The translations under genes were made by a program, and so were the position numbers. Positions 1-5,548 of a stretch of DNA of 7,757 nt are shown here, piece after piece; position 1 is the first letter of the stretch; each line of letters begins with the position of its first letter. Source of the stretch: Chloroflexota bacterium (lineage in GTDB: Bacteria > Chloroflexota > Limnocylindria > Limnocylindrales > CSP1-4); NCBI GenBank assembly GCA_016875645.1, contig VGPE01000128.1:1-7757 (forward strand), given 5' to 3'. The notes under the pieces were generated by a model that was not told the origin of the DNA, did no database searches, and worked only from the letters and a program-made list of their open reading frames with translations.

Positions 1-477
1 CTTCTTCCCGCTCGGGATCGTGGCGATACCGGCGCAGTTGGGGAACTTGACCCGGCCGTCGGCGAGGAGGGCGGTGCCCTTGTGGAGGCCGCTCGCGGTC
101 GGGGTGGTGAAGTAGCCGGCCGTGCCGTCGGTGCCGGTGGCCTTGCCGCGGACACCCATGCCGAAGTTGTCGTTGGAGTCGCCCCAGACGCCGGTGGCGG
201 CGGTGCCGTACACGCCGGTGCCGTCGTCGCTGTTGGACCGACCTACGACGCCGTAGGTCGTGCCGGTCCCGGCGGTGGCCCAGCCGTACACGCCGCGGCC
301 GGAGGTGCTGTCGGACTGGCCCAGGACGCCGAAGGTCGTGCCGGTCGCGGCGGAGGCGTAGCCGTGCACGCCGGTGCCGGAGGTGCTGGCAGACTCGCCC
401 TGGACGCCGTAGGTCGTGCCGGTCGCGGCGGTGGCGTAGCCGTACATGCCGAAGCCGGAGGTGCTGTTGGTGACGGC
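1..477 (-). CDS. GVYG-repeat surface/fibre-type protein, internal fragment
   Basis: Read on the minus strand, the frame is open from 492 down to 1, without a stop at the left edge. The translation is a chain of Gly/Thr/Ser-rich repeats with the recurring core TSGxGVYGxATAxTGTTYGVxG (unit 26 residues), then a non-repeated tail with AGYFTTPTASGLHKGTALLADG and FPNCAGIATIPSGKK. Repeats of this kind occur in large secreted or surface-exposed bacterial proteins and in fibre-like proteins with beta-rich, often trimeric folds; that role is inferred from family resemblance, and no catalytic motif is visible. The N-terminus is missing: upstream of ~471 the sequence becomes that of the opposite-strand permease, and the minus frame hits a TAG at 493-495 without a plausible start. 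The C-terminus lies outside the window. The coding strand is supported by the amino-acid periodicity; the plus-strand frame over the same bases is only Gly/Ala/Val-rich shadow. Sure of strand and repeat nature, unsure of function. Confidence 0.75.
244..477 (-). repeat. 78-bp tandem coding repeat
   Basis: Three consecutive 78-base units (477-400, 399-322, 321-244 on the minus strand) each encode 26 residues of the form GxSxSTSGxGVxGxAxAxTGTTxGVx. A shorter, degenerate unit follows at 243-184. The bases ggaggtgctg recur at the same phase at 301, 379 and 457. The first unit is damaged at its outer end by the junction near 470. Such repeats are prone to unequal recombination and to short-read assembly errors. 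Confidence 0.8.
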
Positions 478-1318
478 GATCCCGCTGGGGATCTACAACT
501 TCACCGAGGCGATGAACAACGTCGAGAGCGCGGCGGCCGCCGGTGACGACTACAACCTGCGCCACATCCTCGCCGCGGATGGCGCGGGCGCCGTCATCGG
601 GTCGTTTCTGGGGTCGCCGTTCCCGCCCGCCGTGTACATCGGCCATCCCGGCTGGAAGGCCGTGGGCGGCAGGATCGGCTACTCGCTGGCCACCGGCGTC
701 ATCGTCGCCGCCATCTGCCTGCTGGGCCTGGTGTCGCTGTTCCTGGCGGTCATCCCGATCCAGGCGCTGGTGCCGATCCTGCTGTTCATCGGGCTCGTGA
801 TCGGCGCCCAGGCGTTCACGTCGACGCCGGCTCGCCACGCCCCCGCGGTGGTGCTGGCACTGCTTCCCAACATCGCGGCCTGGGCCCAGGGCCAGATCGA
901 CGGCGCCCTCGGGGCGGCCGGGACAAGTGCTGCAACCGTCGGCTCGCCCGCCCTCAACGGGGCGGGCGTGGTGTACGACGGGATGGCGATCCTGGGCGGC
1001 GGCGCGGTGGTGGCCGGATTGATCCTGGGCGCCATCGCGGTGTTCGTCATCGACAAGGAGTACACGCGCGCCATCGTCTATACGATCGCGGGCGCCGTGC
1101 TCTCGATCCTGGGCTTCATCCACGCGGCGCAGCTCGCGATCCACCAGGACTCGAACGGCGCGTGGGTGTTCCAGATCCCGAATCCCGTCTTCCTGGGGTA
1201 TGTCTTCGCAGCGGTGGTCTTCTTCGTCGTGGCGTGGCGCGAGGGACGCGCGACGGCGGCGGACTTCCGCCGCGCGGTCAGCACTCCGCCGGCCGCCGAG
1301 GAGTCGGCGACGGCCTGA
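446..1318 (+). CDS. NCS2/AzgA-like permease, N-terminally truncated
   Basis: C-terminal half of a polytopic membrane transporter. The stretch FTEAMNNVESAAAAGDDYN (residues 19-37 counted from the ATG at 446), then RHILAADGAGAVIGSFLGS (39-57), VYIGHPGWKAVGGRIG (63-78) and an LxxxIPIQALVPILLFIG helix (to ~116) follows the layout of the core and gate helices of NCS2 purine/pyrimidine permeases, especially AzgA-type. Glu21 or Glu27 lies where these carriers keep their substrate-binding acidic residue. Further hydrophobic segments lie at about 83-120, 182-205, 210-232 and 247-265, and the tail is cytoplasmic-looking (WREGRATAADFRR). Family members are usually 430-500 residues or longer, so about the first 200 residues are absent. 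The ATG at 446 lies inside the neighbouring repeat sequence and is not a real start; authentic permease sequence begins near 458-471. Substrate is unknown; nucleobase or related uptake is the family expectation. Most likely a gene cut by the junction rather than a functional short form. Confidence 0.7.
   Translation: MPKPEVLLVTAIPLGIYNFTEAMNNVESAAAAGDDYNLRHILAADGAGAVIGSFLGSPFPPAVYIGHPGWKAVGGRIGYSLATGVIVAAICLLGLVSLFLAVIPIQALVPILLFIGLVIGAQAFTSTPARHAPAVVLALLPNIAAWAQGQIDGALGAAGTSAATVGSPALNGAGVVYDGMAILGGGAVVAGLILGAIAVFVIDKEYTRAIVYTIAGAVLSILGFIHAAQLAIHQDSNGAWVFQIPNPVFLGYVFAAVVFFVVAWREGRATAADFRRAVSTPPAAEESATA
457..473. other. Junction between two 5'-truncated, head-to-head genes
   Basis: Left of about 470 the bases follow the 78-base repeat: ggaggtgctgttgg at 457-470 differs at one position from the repeat copy at 301-314. 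Right of 471 they no longer match the repeat and instead encode the permease on the plus strand, where gag-gtg-ctg-ttg-gtg-acg reads E-V-L-L-V-T in the permease frame. The two identities overlap for roughly 13 bases, as expected of a microhomology join. Both genes lose their N-terminal parts exactly here. This may be a genuine deletion or inversion, or an assembly chimera; the sequence alone cannot decide. Confidence 0.7.
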
Positions 1319-1337
1319 GGCCGCACACCCTGAGTGC

Positions 1338-1371
1338 CGGATCGGGGCGGTCCTGTGGCCGCCCCGATCCG
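1338..1371 (+). terminator. Perfect 13-bp hairpin after the permease
   Basis: Arms 1338-1350 (cggatcggggcgg) and 1359-1371 (ccgccccgatccg) are exact reverse complements around the 8-base loop tcctgtgg, starting 20 bases after the permease stop. There is no T-run afterwards (attcca), so it is a terminator-like or transcript-stabilising hairpin rather than a textbook intrinsic terminator. It separates the permease from the small gene at 1400. Confidence 0.7.
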
Positions 1372-1390
1372 ATTCCACCGGGCCCGCAAC

Positions 1391-1395
1391 GGAGG
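1391..1395 (+). promoter_or_regulatory. Shine-Dalgarno GGAGG fixing the 1400 start
   Basis: GGAGG followed by four bases and ATG at 1400. It decides between this start and an in-frame ATG at 1334, which lies before the 1338-1371 hairpin and would add 22 unconserved-looking residues. Confidence 0.65.
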
Positions 1396-1399
1396 TCGC

Positions 1400-1795
1400 A
1401 TGGACTCGCTCCTGTTTGTCAACGGCACGCTGATGCGGGGGCTCAAGCTGCACGCGAACCTCGCCGGCGCCACGTTCCTCGAGACGGCGTTCACCGCGCC
1501 CGTCTACCGGGTCCACACGATCGGCGACGTCCACCCCGGCATGTACGAGGTGGAATCGGGTGGCGTGTCCGTGGAGGGCGAGCTCTACCTCGTACCCGAC
1601 GACGTGCTTGCGCGCGTGGAGGCGGGCGAGCCGCCCAACCTGTACCGCGGACCGGTCAAGCTGGCCGACGGACGGGTTGTGCCGGGGATCCTCTACCCCC
1701 GCCGCCTGGCCGAGGGCCACCACCCGGACATCTCCGAGTACGGCAGCTGGCGGCGGTACATGGCAACGAGGGAAGGCGCCGCGCCGTCAGCCTGA
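1400..1795 (+). CDS. Stand-alone allophanate-hydrolase C-terminal-like / GGCT-fold protein
   Basis: A 131-residue soluble protein. The N-terminal LLFVNGTLMRG (4-14) is the glycine-rich loop typical of the gamma-glutamylcyclotransferase (GGCT/AIG2) fold. It is followed by TAPVYRVHTIGDVHPGMYEV (32-51), VSVEGELYLVPDDVLARVEAGE (56-77), where Glu74 or Glu77 aligns roughly with the family's catalytic acid, and NLYRGPVKLADGRVVPGILYP (80-100). The EGHHPDISEYGSWRRY ending resembles the C-terminal domain of allophanate hydrolase (AtzF) and its stand-alone relatives. Length is normal for a single such domain, and no amidase domain is attached. Possible roles are a side reaction on N-carboxy or amide compounds, or cyclotransfer on gamma-glutamyl substrates; neither can be chosen from sequence. 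The start is supported by GGAGG at 1391. It lies 81 bases after the permease with a hairpin between, so co-transcription is uncertain. Fold assignment is fairly secure, reaction unknown. Confidence 0.8.
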   Translation: MDSLLFVNGTLMRGLKLHANLAGATFLETAFTAPVYRVHTIGDVHPGMYEVESGGVSVEGELYLVPDDVLARVEAGEPPNLYRGPVKLADGRVVPGILYPRRLAEGHHPDISEYGSWRRYMATREGAAPSA

Positions 1796-1808
1796 AACCG
1801 CGGCCGCG

Positions 1809-1857
1809 AGCTCAGGTCCCGGGGCACTGAGGGCCGGGGAGCTTCGACCCGGGTTTT
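1809..1857 (+). terminator. Nested hairpin followed by TTTT
   Basis: Outer arms agctc (1809-1813) and gagct (1839-1843) enclose inner arms cccgg (1818-1822) and ccggg (1834-1838), starting 14 bases after the stop of the 1400-1795 gene. A run of four T follows at 1854-1857. The stem is interrupted, so this is a plausible but weak terminator for that gene. Confidence 0.4.
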
Positions 1858-1859
1858 CC

Positions 1860-2015
1860 ATGATCGATCGACGCGGATGGTGCCACCGCGGCGTTGACGG
1901 GCGCGCCATCAGCCGAATCTGATGATCAATCGACCGACCGTCGGTGTTTGCGGGCTCCCAACGTTGCCGTGGGCCGTCCGCGCCCCGCACGTCGGCTCGC
2001 CCTTGATCGATCATC
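1860..2015. repeat. 10-bp inverted repeat, GATC-rich
   Basis: atgatcgatc at 1860-1869 and gatcgatcat at 2006-2015 are exact reverse complements about 136 bases apart. A third related segment, tgatgatcaatcgac, lies between them at 1920-1934. The low-complexity GATCGATC character raises the chance of coincidence. Confidence 0.45.
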
Positions 2016-2112
2016 GACTCTGCGGAGCGCGGGCTGGGGCCAGGTCTGCCCGGAGCCCGCGCCCACTGGTCGGCCAGCAACCACGAAGTCCACCCGCACG
2101 CGGCTCCGCCCG

Positions 2113-2118
2113 TAGAAT
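2113..2118 (+). promoter_or_regulatory. Putative -10 box (TAGAAT), leaderless start
   Basis: TAGAAT differs from TATAAT at one base and ends 8 bases before the GTG at 2127, so transcription would begin about at the start codon. No good -35 hexamer and no clear Shine-Dalgarno are seen. This supports 2127 over the in-frame GTG at 2223. Confidence 0.4.
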
Positions 2119-2126
2119 CCGGGGCA

Positions 2127-3083
2127 GTGCTCGAACCTCACGGCGGCGTGCCGATCCGGGAGCCATTGCGCCGGCCTCCCTTTCGCGGCACGGCCACGCC
2201 TGTCATCACCGTCGGCACCAGCGTGCGTCGTCTCCTGTTGGTCGGGGTCGTCGCGGTGTTCCTGTGCGGTCTCGTCTACGTGGCCGCGGTGCTCACGCCG
2301 GTCGGCCAGTACATCGGTGAACTGATCCTGTATGGGCGCCCGCGGCCCGGCGGCCGCGCTCGGCTCCTCGCGGCCGACACGCTCGAGACAGTGAACTACA
2401 CGATGCTGATCGTGGCGACGTTCGCGCTGGCGGCCATCGGGCTGGCTCGCGGGCGGCCGCGGCTCGCGGTCGCGGTCTTCGTGATCGTCGGCGGCGCGAA
2501 TCTGACGACCCAGGTCCTCAAGCACGTCGTGCTGGAGCGCCCGAATCTCATCGGTGACGCTGCGTTCGCCGTCGGCAACAGCTTCCCGAGCGGACACGTG
2601 ACGGTGGCGGCATCGCTCATCCTGTCCGCGGTGCTCGTCGTCCCGCGACCGCTTCGCGCGCTCACGGCGCTCGGCGGTGCGGGCTACGTGGCCCTGGTCG
2701 GCATGAGCACGATCGCGGCAGGCTGGCATCGGCTCGACGACGCGGTGGGGGCCATCCTGATCGCCCTCGCCTGGGCGGCGCTGGTCGCCGCCGCAGTGGC
2801 GCACGGCTGGAGCTTCGTCCCGCGCCGAACGTGGAGCATGGGCGTCGCGAGCCATGCCACCCTGGTGCTCGGCCTCGGCAGTGCGGCGACGCTGGTCACG
2901 GGCGCGGCGATCCTCGTCTCCGCGTGGTTCAACCCCGAAGCCGCGGGCGTCGGCGCGATGGGCCTCGACGGCCTGCGCGTGTTCGTCGGAGCGGCCGCGG
3001 TGATCGCCGGCGCGTCCCTGGGGGCATGTGGCGCGTTCCTCTGGGCGATGCGGGGCATCGTGCTGGAGCCGCGCGAGCCCTGA
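2127..3083 (+). CDS. PAP2-family membrane phosphatase
   Basis: Integral membrane phosphatase of the type 2 phosphatidic acid phosphatase superfamily; relatives dephosphorylate lipid phosphates such as phosphatidate, phosphatidylglycerophosphate or undecaprenyl diphosphate at the outer face of the membrane. Visible motifs: LKHVVLERP (131-139), the first phosphatase motif with Lys132 and Arg138 but one spacer residue shorter than the classical K-x6-RP; NSFPSGHVT (151-159) with the PSGH core; and GMSTIAAGWHRLDD (192-205) with His201 and Asp205 in H-x3-D spacing, where the usual Ser-Arg is Ser-Thr. About seven to eight hydrophobic segments surround these, the first at 34-56, and two more follow the last motif (about 239-264 and 281-306), making it longer at the C-terminus than a minimal PAP2 protein. 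GTG at 2127 is chosen because of the TAGAAT box; GTG at 2223, just before the first membrane segment, is a good alternative. The gene ends 12 bases from the convergent neighbour. Family assignment is firm, substrate unknown. Confidence 0.88.
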   Translation: MLEPHGGVPIREPLRRPPFRGTATPVITVGTSVRRLLLVGVVAVFLCGLVYVAAVLTPVGQYIGELILYGRPRPGGRARLLAADTLETVNYTMLIVATFALAAIGLARGRPRLAVAVFVIVGGANLTTQVLKHVVLERPNLIGDAAFAVGNSFPSGHVTVAASLILSAVLVVPRPLRALTALGGAGYVALVGMSTIAAGWHRLDDAVGAILIALAWAALVAAAVAHGWSFVPRRTWSMGVASHATLVLGLGSAATLVTGAAILVSAWFNPEAAGVGAMGLDGLRVFVGAAAVIAGASLGACGAFLWAMRGIVLEPREP

Positions 3084-3095
3084 GGCCGTGCTCGC

Positions 3096-3773
3096 CTATC
3101 CCGGGGCAGCCCGATCTTCGATTTCCCAGGCGTGGTCCAGGGCGTGCCAGGCCGCGCGCCGGCCGTAGGTGCGCGGCGCCCAGGGCCGCTTGACATTCGT
3201 GGCCGGCGGCGCCCCGCCCGCCCGCGCGGAGAGGGTTGCCAGGGCCAACTGCCGCACGGCCTGCCATCGCTCCGGGGGCGGACCGCCTGCCCCGGGTGGC
3301 CGGGCACCAAGCTGGATGAGATAGGCCTCGTCGGCCTCCACGGCGTGCGCCACGATCCGCTCAAGATCCCGGCCGCCGCCGCGCGGACCGACCCGGAGCG
3401 CGACACCGGCGGCCGCTTCGGCGGCGCGATCGAACGCCGTCCAGCAGGCCGCCAGGATCGCCGTCCACCGCTCGAGCTCGGTGCCGGCGAGGGGCAGGTC
3501 ATCCGCCGCCGCCACTGCGGATGGCGCCCCGAAATCGGTGGCTGGTCCGCCGGCCTGCCGCTCGACGACGCTGAGCGCCCCGATGCCGTCCGGTGCGTGG
3601 AAACCACCCGGCGACGGGACGAGCACGCGCCCGTACCGATCGCCGTAGGCCACCAGCGCGGCCAGCGCATCGCCCTCGGAGCGTCCGCTCCGGGCAAGGC
3701 CGGGCCAGTCGAGCGCACTGGCGAACACGCGCCTGGAGCCCGTCTCGATCGCCACGCGCAGCGTCACGGCCAT
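3096..3773 (-). CDS. DinB-like His-triad protein with HicB-like N-terminus
   Basis: A 225-residue soluble protein without signal peptide or membrane segments. The C-terminal part (about 95-222) looks like the DinB/YfiT four-helix metal-binding fold: His143 in RIVAHAVEADEAYL and the pair His210/His214 in RRAAWHALDHAWEIEDR (H-x3-H) would form the divalent metal triad. Relatives include thiol transferases and damage-inducible proteins of unclear function. The N-terminal ~50 residues (TLRVAIETGSRRVFASALDWPGLARSG, then an Ala-rich helix) resemble the small beta-alpha HicB-like fold, in which a strand pair precedes an xPG turn and a helix; this is my reading of the pattern and is less certain. The middle (75-97) contains TDFGAPSAVAAADD. 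ATG at 3773 is chosen because the protein-like pattern starts there and CACAAT lies 7 bases before it; longer versions would overlap the ABC gene and are Arg/Pro-rich. It is transcribed divergently from the exporter and converges on PAP2. Function unknown. Confidence 0.72.
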   Translation of the reverse strand: MAVTLRVAIETGSRRVFASALDWPGLARSGRSEGDALAALVAYGDRYGRVLVPSPGGFHAPDGIGALSVVERQAGGPATDFGAPSAVAAADDLPLAGTELERWTAILAACWTAFDRAAEAAAGVALRVGPRGGGRDLERIVAHAVEADEAYLIQLGARPPGAGGPPPERWQAVRQLALATLSARAGGAPPATNVKRPWAPRTYGRRAAWHALDHAWEIEDRAAPG

Positions 3774-3780
3774 CGGACCG

Positions 3781-3786
3781 ATTGTG
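3781..3786 (-). promoter_or_regulatory. Putative -10 box (CACAAT) for the DinB-like gene
   Basis: On the minus strand CACAAT lies 7 bases before the ATG at 3773, the distance expected for a leaderless transcript. No -35 match and no Shine-Dalgarno are visible in the 47-base divergent gap. Confidence 0.3.
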
Positions 3787-3806
3787 CGCGATCCGCCATC
3801 GTGGGG

Positions 3807-3812
3807 CAGGAT
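3807..3812 (+). promoter_or_regulatory. Putative -10 box (CAGGAT) for the ABC operon
   Basis: CAGGAT, ending 8 bases before the ATG at 3821, is a weak -10-like hexamer at leaderless distance. It is supported mainly by the parallel arrangement at 2113-2118 and 3781-3786. Confidence 0.25.
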
Positions 3813-3820
3813 TCCCGCCC

Positions 3821-4759
3821 ATGACCATGAGAGCGGCGATCGAGATCTCGGGCCTGCGCAAGGCCTACGGCCCGGTGCTCGCCGTTGACGGCGTCGACCT
3901 CGGCGTTCGCGAGGGCGAGGTGTTCGCGCTCCTCGGGCCCAATGGCGCCGGCAAGACGACCACCGTGGAGATCCTGGAGGGCTACCGGCATCGCGACGCC
4001 GGCGAGGTCCGCGTTCTCGGCCACGACCCGGCACGTCGGGAGCGCAGCCTCCTGGAGCAGGTCGGCATCGTCCTCCAGTCGAATGGCGTTGAGCGCTACC
4101 TCAACGTGCGCGAGATCCTGGACCTGTACCGCGGCTACTACCCGAAGCCGCGTCCCACCGACGAGATCCTGCGGCTGATCGGCCTCGAGGAGAAGGCTGG
4201 AGCGAAGATCCGGACGCTGTCGGGCGGCCAGCGGCGGCGCCTCGACCTGGGCATCGCACTCTGCGGCGATCCGCGGCTGCTCTTCCTTGACGAACCGACG
4301 ACCGGCTTCGATCCCAACGCCCGTCGCCACGCGTGGGAACTCGTCAGGGCCCTGACGGGCGAGGGGCGGACGGTGCTCCTGACCACCCACTTCATGGACG
4401 AGGCGGCCGATCTCGCAGACAGGCTCGCGATCATCAAGGCCGGCAGGATCGTGGCCGAGGGCACGCCTGCGCAGATCGCGGCGCGCGCATCCGGGACGAC
4501 GAGGATCCGCGTCCGGCTACCCCCGTCGGCAGGGGACCTGCCCGCCGAGATCACCGGGGTCGGCCGTCGTCCCGACCGCGACGGCGTGCTGCAGCTCGAG
4601 ACGCACGACCCGACGCGGACGCTCCATGCACTGACCGCCTGGGCGCTGGCGCACGACATCGCGCTCGACGAGTTGAGCGTCACGCGGCCGTCGCTGGAGG
4701 ACGCATACCTTGAGTTGACCGGGGCCGGGGCCGACGTGAGCGCCGGGGTCGCCGCATGA
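3821..4759 (+). CDS. ABC-2 type exporter, ATP-binding subunit
   Basis: A 312-residue cytoplasmic ATPase of the DrrA/CcmA-like group that energises an ABC-2 exporter. All catalytic motifs are intact: Walker A GPNGAGKT (39-46), Q-loop Gln86, signature LSGGQRR (133-139), Walker B LLFLDE (153-158) with D-loop GFD (162-164), and switch His190 in TTHFMDEA. Residues ~220-312 form the C-terminal extension usual in this group, with SVTRPSLEDAYLELTG near the end. Length is normal for the family (about 300-330). ATG 3821 is preferred; a second ATG at 3827 is equally possible. The stop TGA (4757-4759) overlaps the permease start by four bases, so the two subunits are translationally coupled and partners. 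The substrate is not predictable; drugs, antibiotics, lipids or polysaccharides are exported by relatives. No regulator gene adjoins the operon, although the divergent DinB-like gene shares its 47-base promoter gap. Confidence 0.93.
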   Translation: MTMRAAIEISGLRKAYGPVLAVDGVDLGVREGEVFALLGPNGAGKTTTVEILEGYRHRDAGEVRVLGHDPARRERSLLEQVGIVLQSNGVERYLNVREILDLYRGYYPKPRPTDEILRLIGLEEKAGAKIRTLSGGQRRRLDLGIALCGDPRLLFLDEPTTGFDPNARRHAWELVRALTGEGRTVLLTTHFMDEAADLADRLAIIKAGRIVAEGTPAQIAARASGTTRIRVRLPPSAGDLPAEITGVGRRPDRDGVLQLETHDPTRTLHALTAWALAHDIALDELSVTRPSLEDAYLELTGAGADVSAGVAA

Positions 4760-5520
4760 GCGGCCTGTCGCTCGCCGCGCGCCAGGTCCGGGCCGAGAAC
4801 CGCGCCTTCTGGCGCAACCCGGCGGCCGCGTTCTTCACGTTCGCGTTCCCGCTGATCTTCATGGTCCTGTTCAACGTGCTCTTCGGCGGGTCGCCGCCCG
4901 GTGCCGCGTACACACCGGCCCACTTCTTCACGCCCGCCATCGTGGCGCTCTCGATCATCTCCGCCTGCTATACGAACATCGCGATGGCGATCACATCCGC
5001 GCGCGACGAGGGGATCCTCAAGCGGGTTCGCGGCACGCCGCTGCCCGAGTGGGCCTATCTCGCCGGCCGCATCGGCCAGGCCGTGCTGGTGGCCTTGCTG
5101 CTCGTGGTGATCGTCAGCGCCTTCGGCGAGGTGGTCTACGGGGTGGAGTTCCCGTTCGAGCGCCTGCCCTTCCTCCTGGCAGCGCTCGTGATGGGCGCGG
5201 CCACCTTCTGCGCGCTCGGGCTCGCAATCAGCGCCTTCATCCCCAACGCGGACGCCTCACCCGCCATCGTGAATGCCACGGTTCTGCCGCTCCTGTTCAT
5301 CTCCAACGTGTTCGCCCGGGTCGACGAGGGCACGCCGGCGTGGCTCGACACGCTCTCCAGGGTCTTTCCCGTGCGCCACTTCGCCGACCTGCTCCACGCG
5401 GCCTGGGATCCGCGGGCCAGCCCCGGGTTCGATCCCGTGCAGTGGGCCATCCTCGCCGGATGGCTCGTCCTGGGCGTGCTGGTGGCGAGCCGATCCTTCA
5501 GCTGGGAGCCCCGCGCCTAG
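4756..5520 (+). CDS. ABC-2 type exporter, membrane subunit
   Basis: A 254-residue permease of the ABC2_membrane family with about six hydrophobic segments (roughly 24-43, 57-79, 101-125, 136-157, 165-185 and 228-246). The cytoplasmic stretch SARDEGILKRVRGTPLPEWAYLAGR (81-105) between the second and third segments is the family's conserved coupling region that contacts the ATPase. The amphipathic N-terminus RQVRAENRAFWRNPAAAFF (9-27) is the usual pre-membrane helix, and the small GFDPVQW element before the last segment is also typical. Length is normal. The start ATG shares four bases (ATGA) with the end of the ATPase gene. Together they form a half-size subunit pair that presumably works as a 2+2 complex in the cytoplasmic membrane. 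It is the last gene of the operon; a hairpin follows at 5529. Substrate unknown. Confidence 0.92.
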   Translation: MSGLSLAARQVRAENRAFWRNPAAAFFTFAFPLIFMVLFNVLFGGSPPGAAYTPAHFFTPAIVALSIISACYTNIAMAITSARDEGILKRVRGTPLPEWAYLAGRIGQAVLVALLLVVIVSAFGEVVYGVEFPFERLPFLLAALVMGAATFCALGLAISAFIPNADASPAIVNATVLPLLFISNVFARVDEGTPAWLDTLSRVFPVRHFADLLHAAWDPRASPGFDPVQWAILAGWLVLGVLVASRSFSWEPRA

Positions 5521-5528
5521 CCGAATCC

Positions 5529-5548
5529 GGGGAGCCCCCGGCTCTCCC
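5529..5548 (+). terminator. GC hairpin after the ABC permease
   Basis: ggggagcc (5529-5536) pairs with ggctc-t-ccc (5540-5548, one T bulged out) around a ccc loop, nine bases after the permease stop. No T-run follows; instead the first palindromic element begins at 5549. A terminator-like end of the exporter transcript is likely. Confidence 0.5.

Larger units (their letters stand above)
1796..2126. other. Gene-free stretch with GATC-rich inverted repeats
   Basis: No convincing gene is seen here; the open frames crossing it have Arg/Pro/Ser-rich shadow composition. It holds the weak terminator at 1809-1857 and a small dyad (cgcgg 1872-1876 with ccgcg 1886-1890). It also carries three related GATC-rich segments: 1860-1872, 1920-1934 and 2003-2018. 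The 10 bases at 1860-1869 (atgatcgatc) are repeated exactly in inverted orientation at 2006-2015. The right end carries the putative -10 box of the PAP2 gene. Function unknown; a regulatory region, a small RNA or remnant of a mobile element are all possible. Confidence 0.5.

Noticed and set aside
82..546. Plus-strand open frame of 154 codons over the repeat region
   Set aside because: Its composition (Gly/Ala/Val/Arg low complexity) is the mirror of the minus-strand repeat codons; only the minus-strand reading gives a sensible GVYG repeat pattern.
1334..1399. Longer start (ATG 1334) for the GGCT-fold gene
   Set aside because: It would read through the 1338-1371 hairpin and add an Arg/Pro stretch; GGAGG before ATG 1400 fits better.
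1926..2855. Minus-strand open frame of 309 codons antisense to the PAP2 gene
   Set aside because: Rich in Arg, Asp and His without any hydrophobic core or motif; the plus strand carries clear PAP2 motifs and membrane segments.
3774..4034. Longer N-terminus for the DinB-like gene
   Set aside because: The extension is Arg/Pro/Gly-rich and antisense to the well-supported ABC ATPase start.
4756..4759. Possible frameshift between ATPase and permease
   Set aside because: The shift is the ordinary ATGA stop/start overlap; both proteins are full length for their families.
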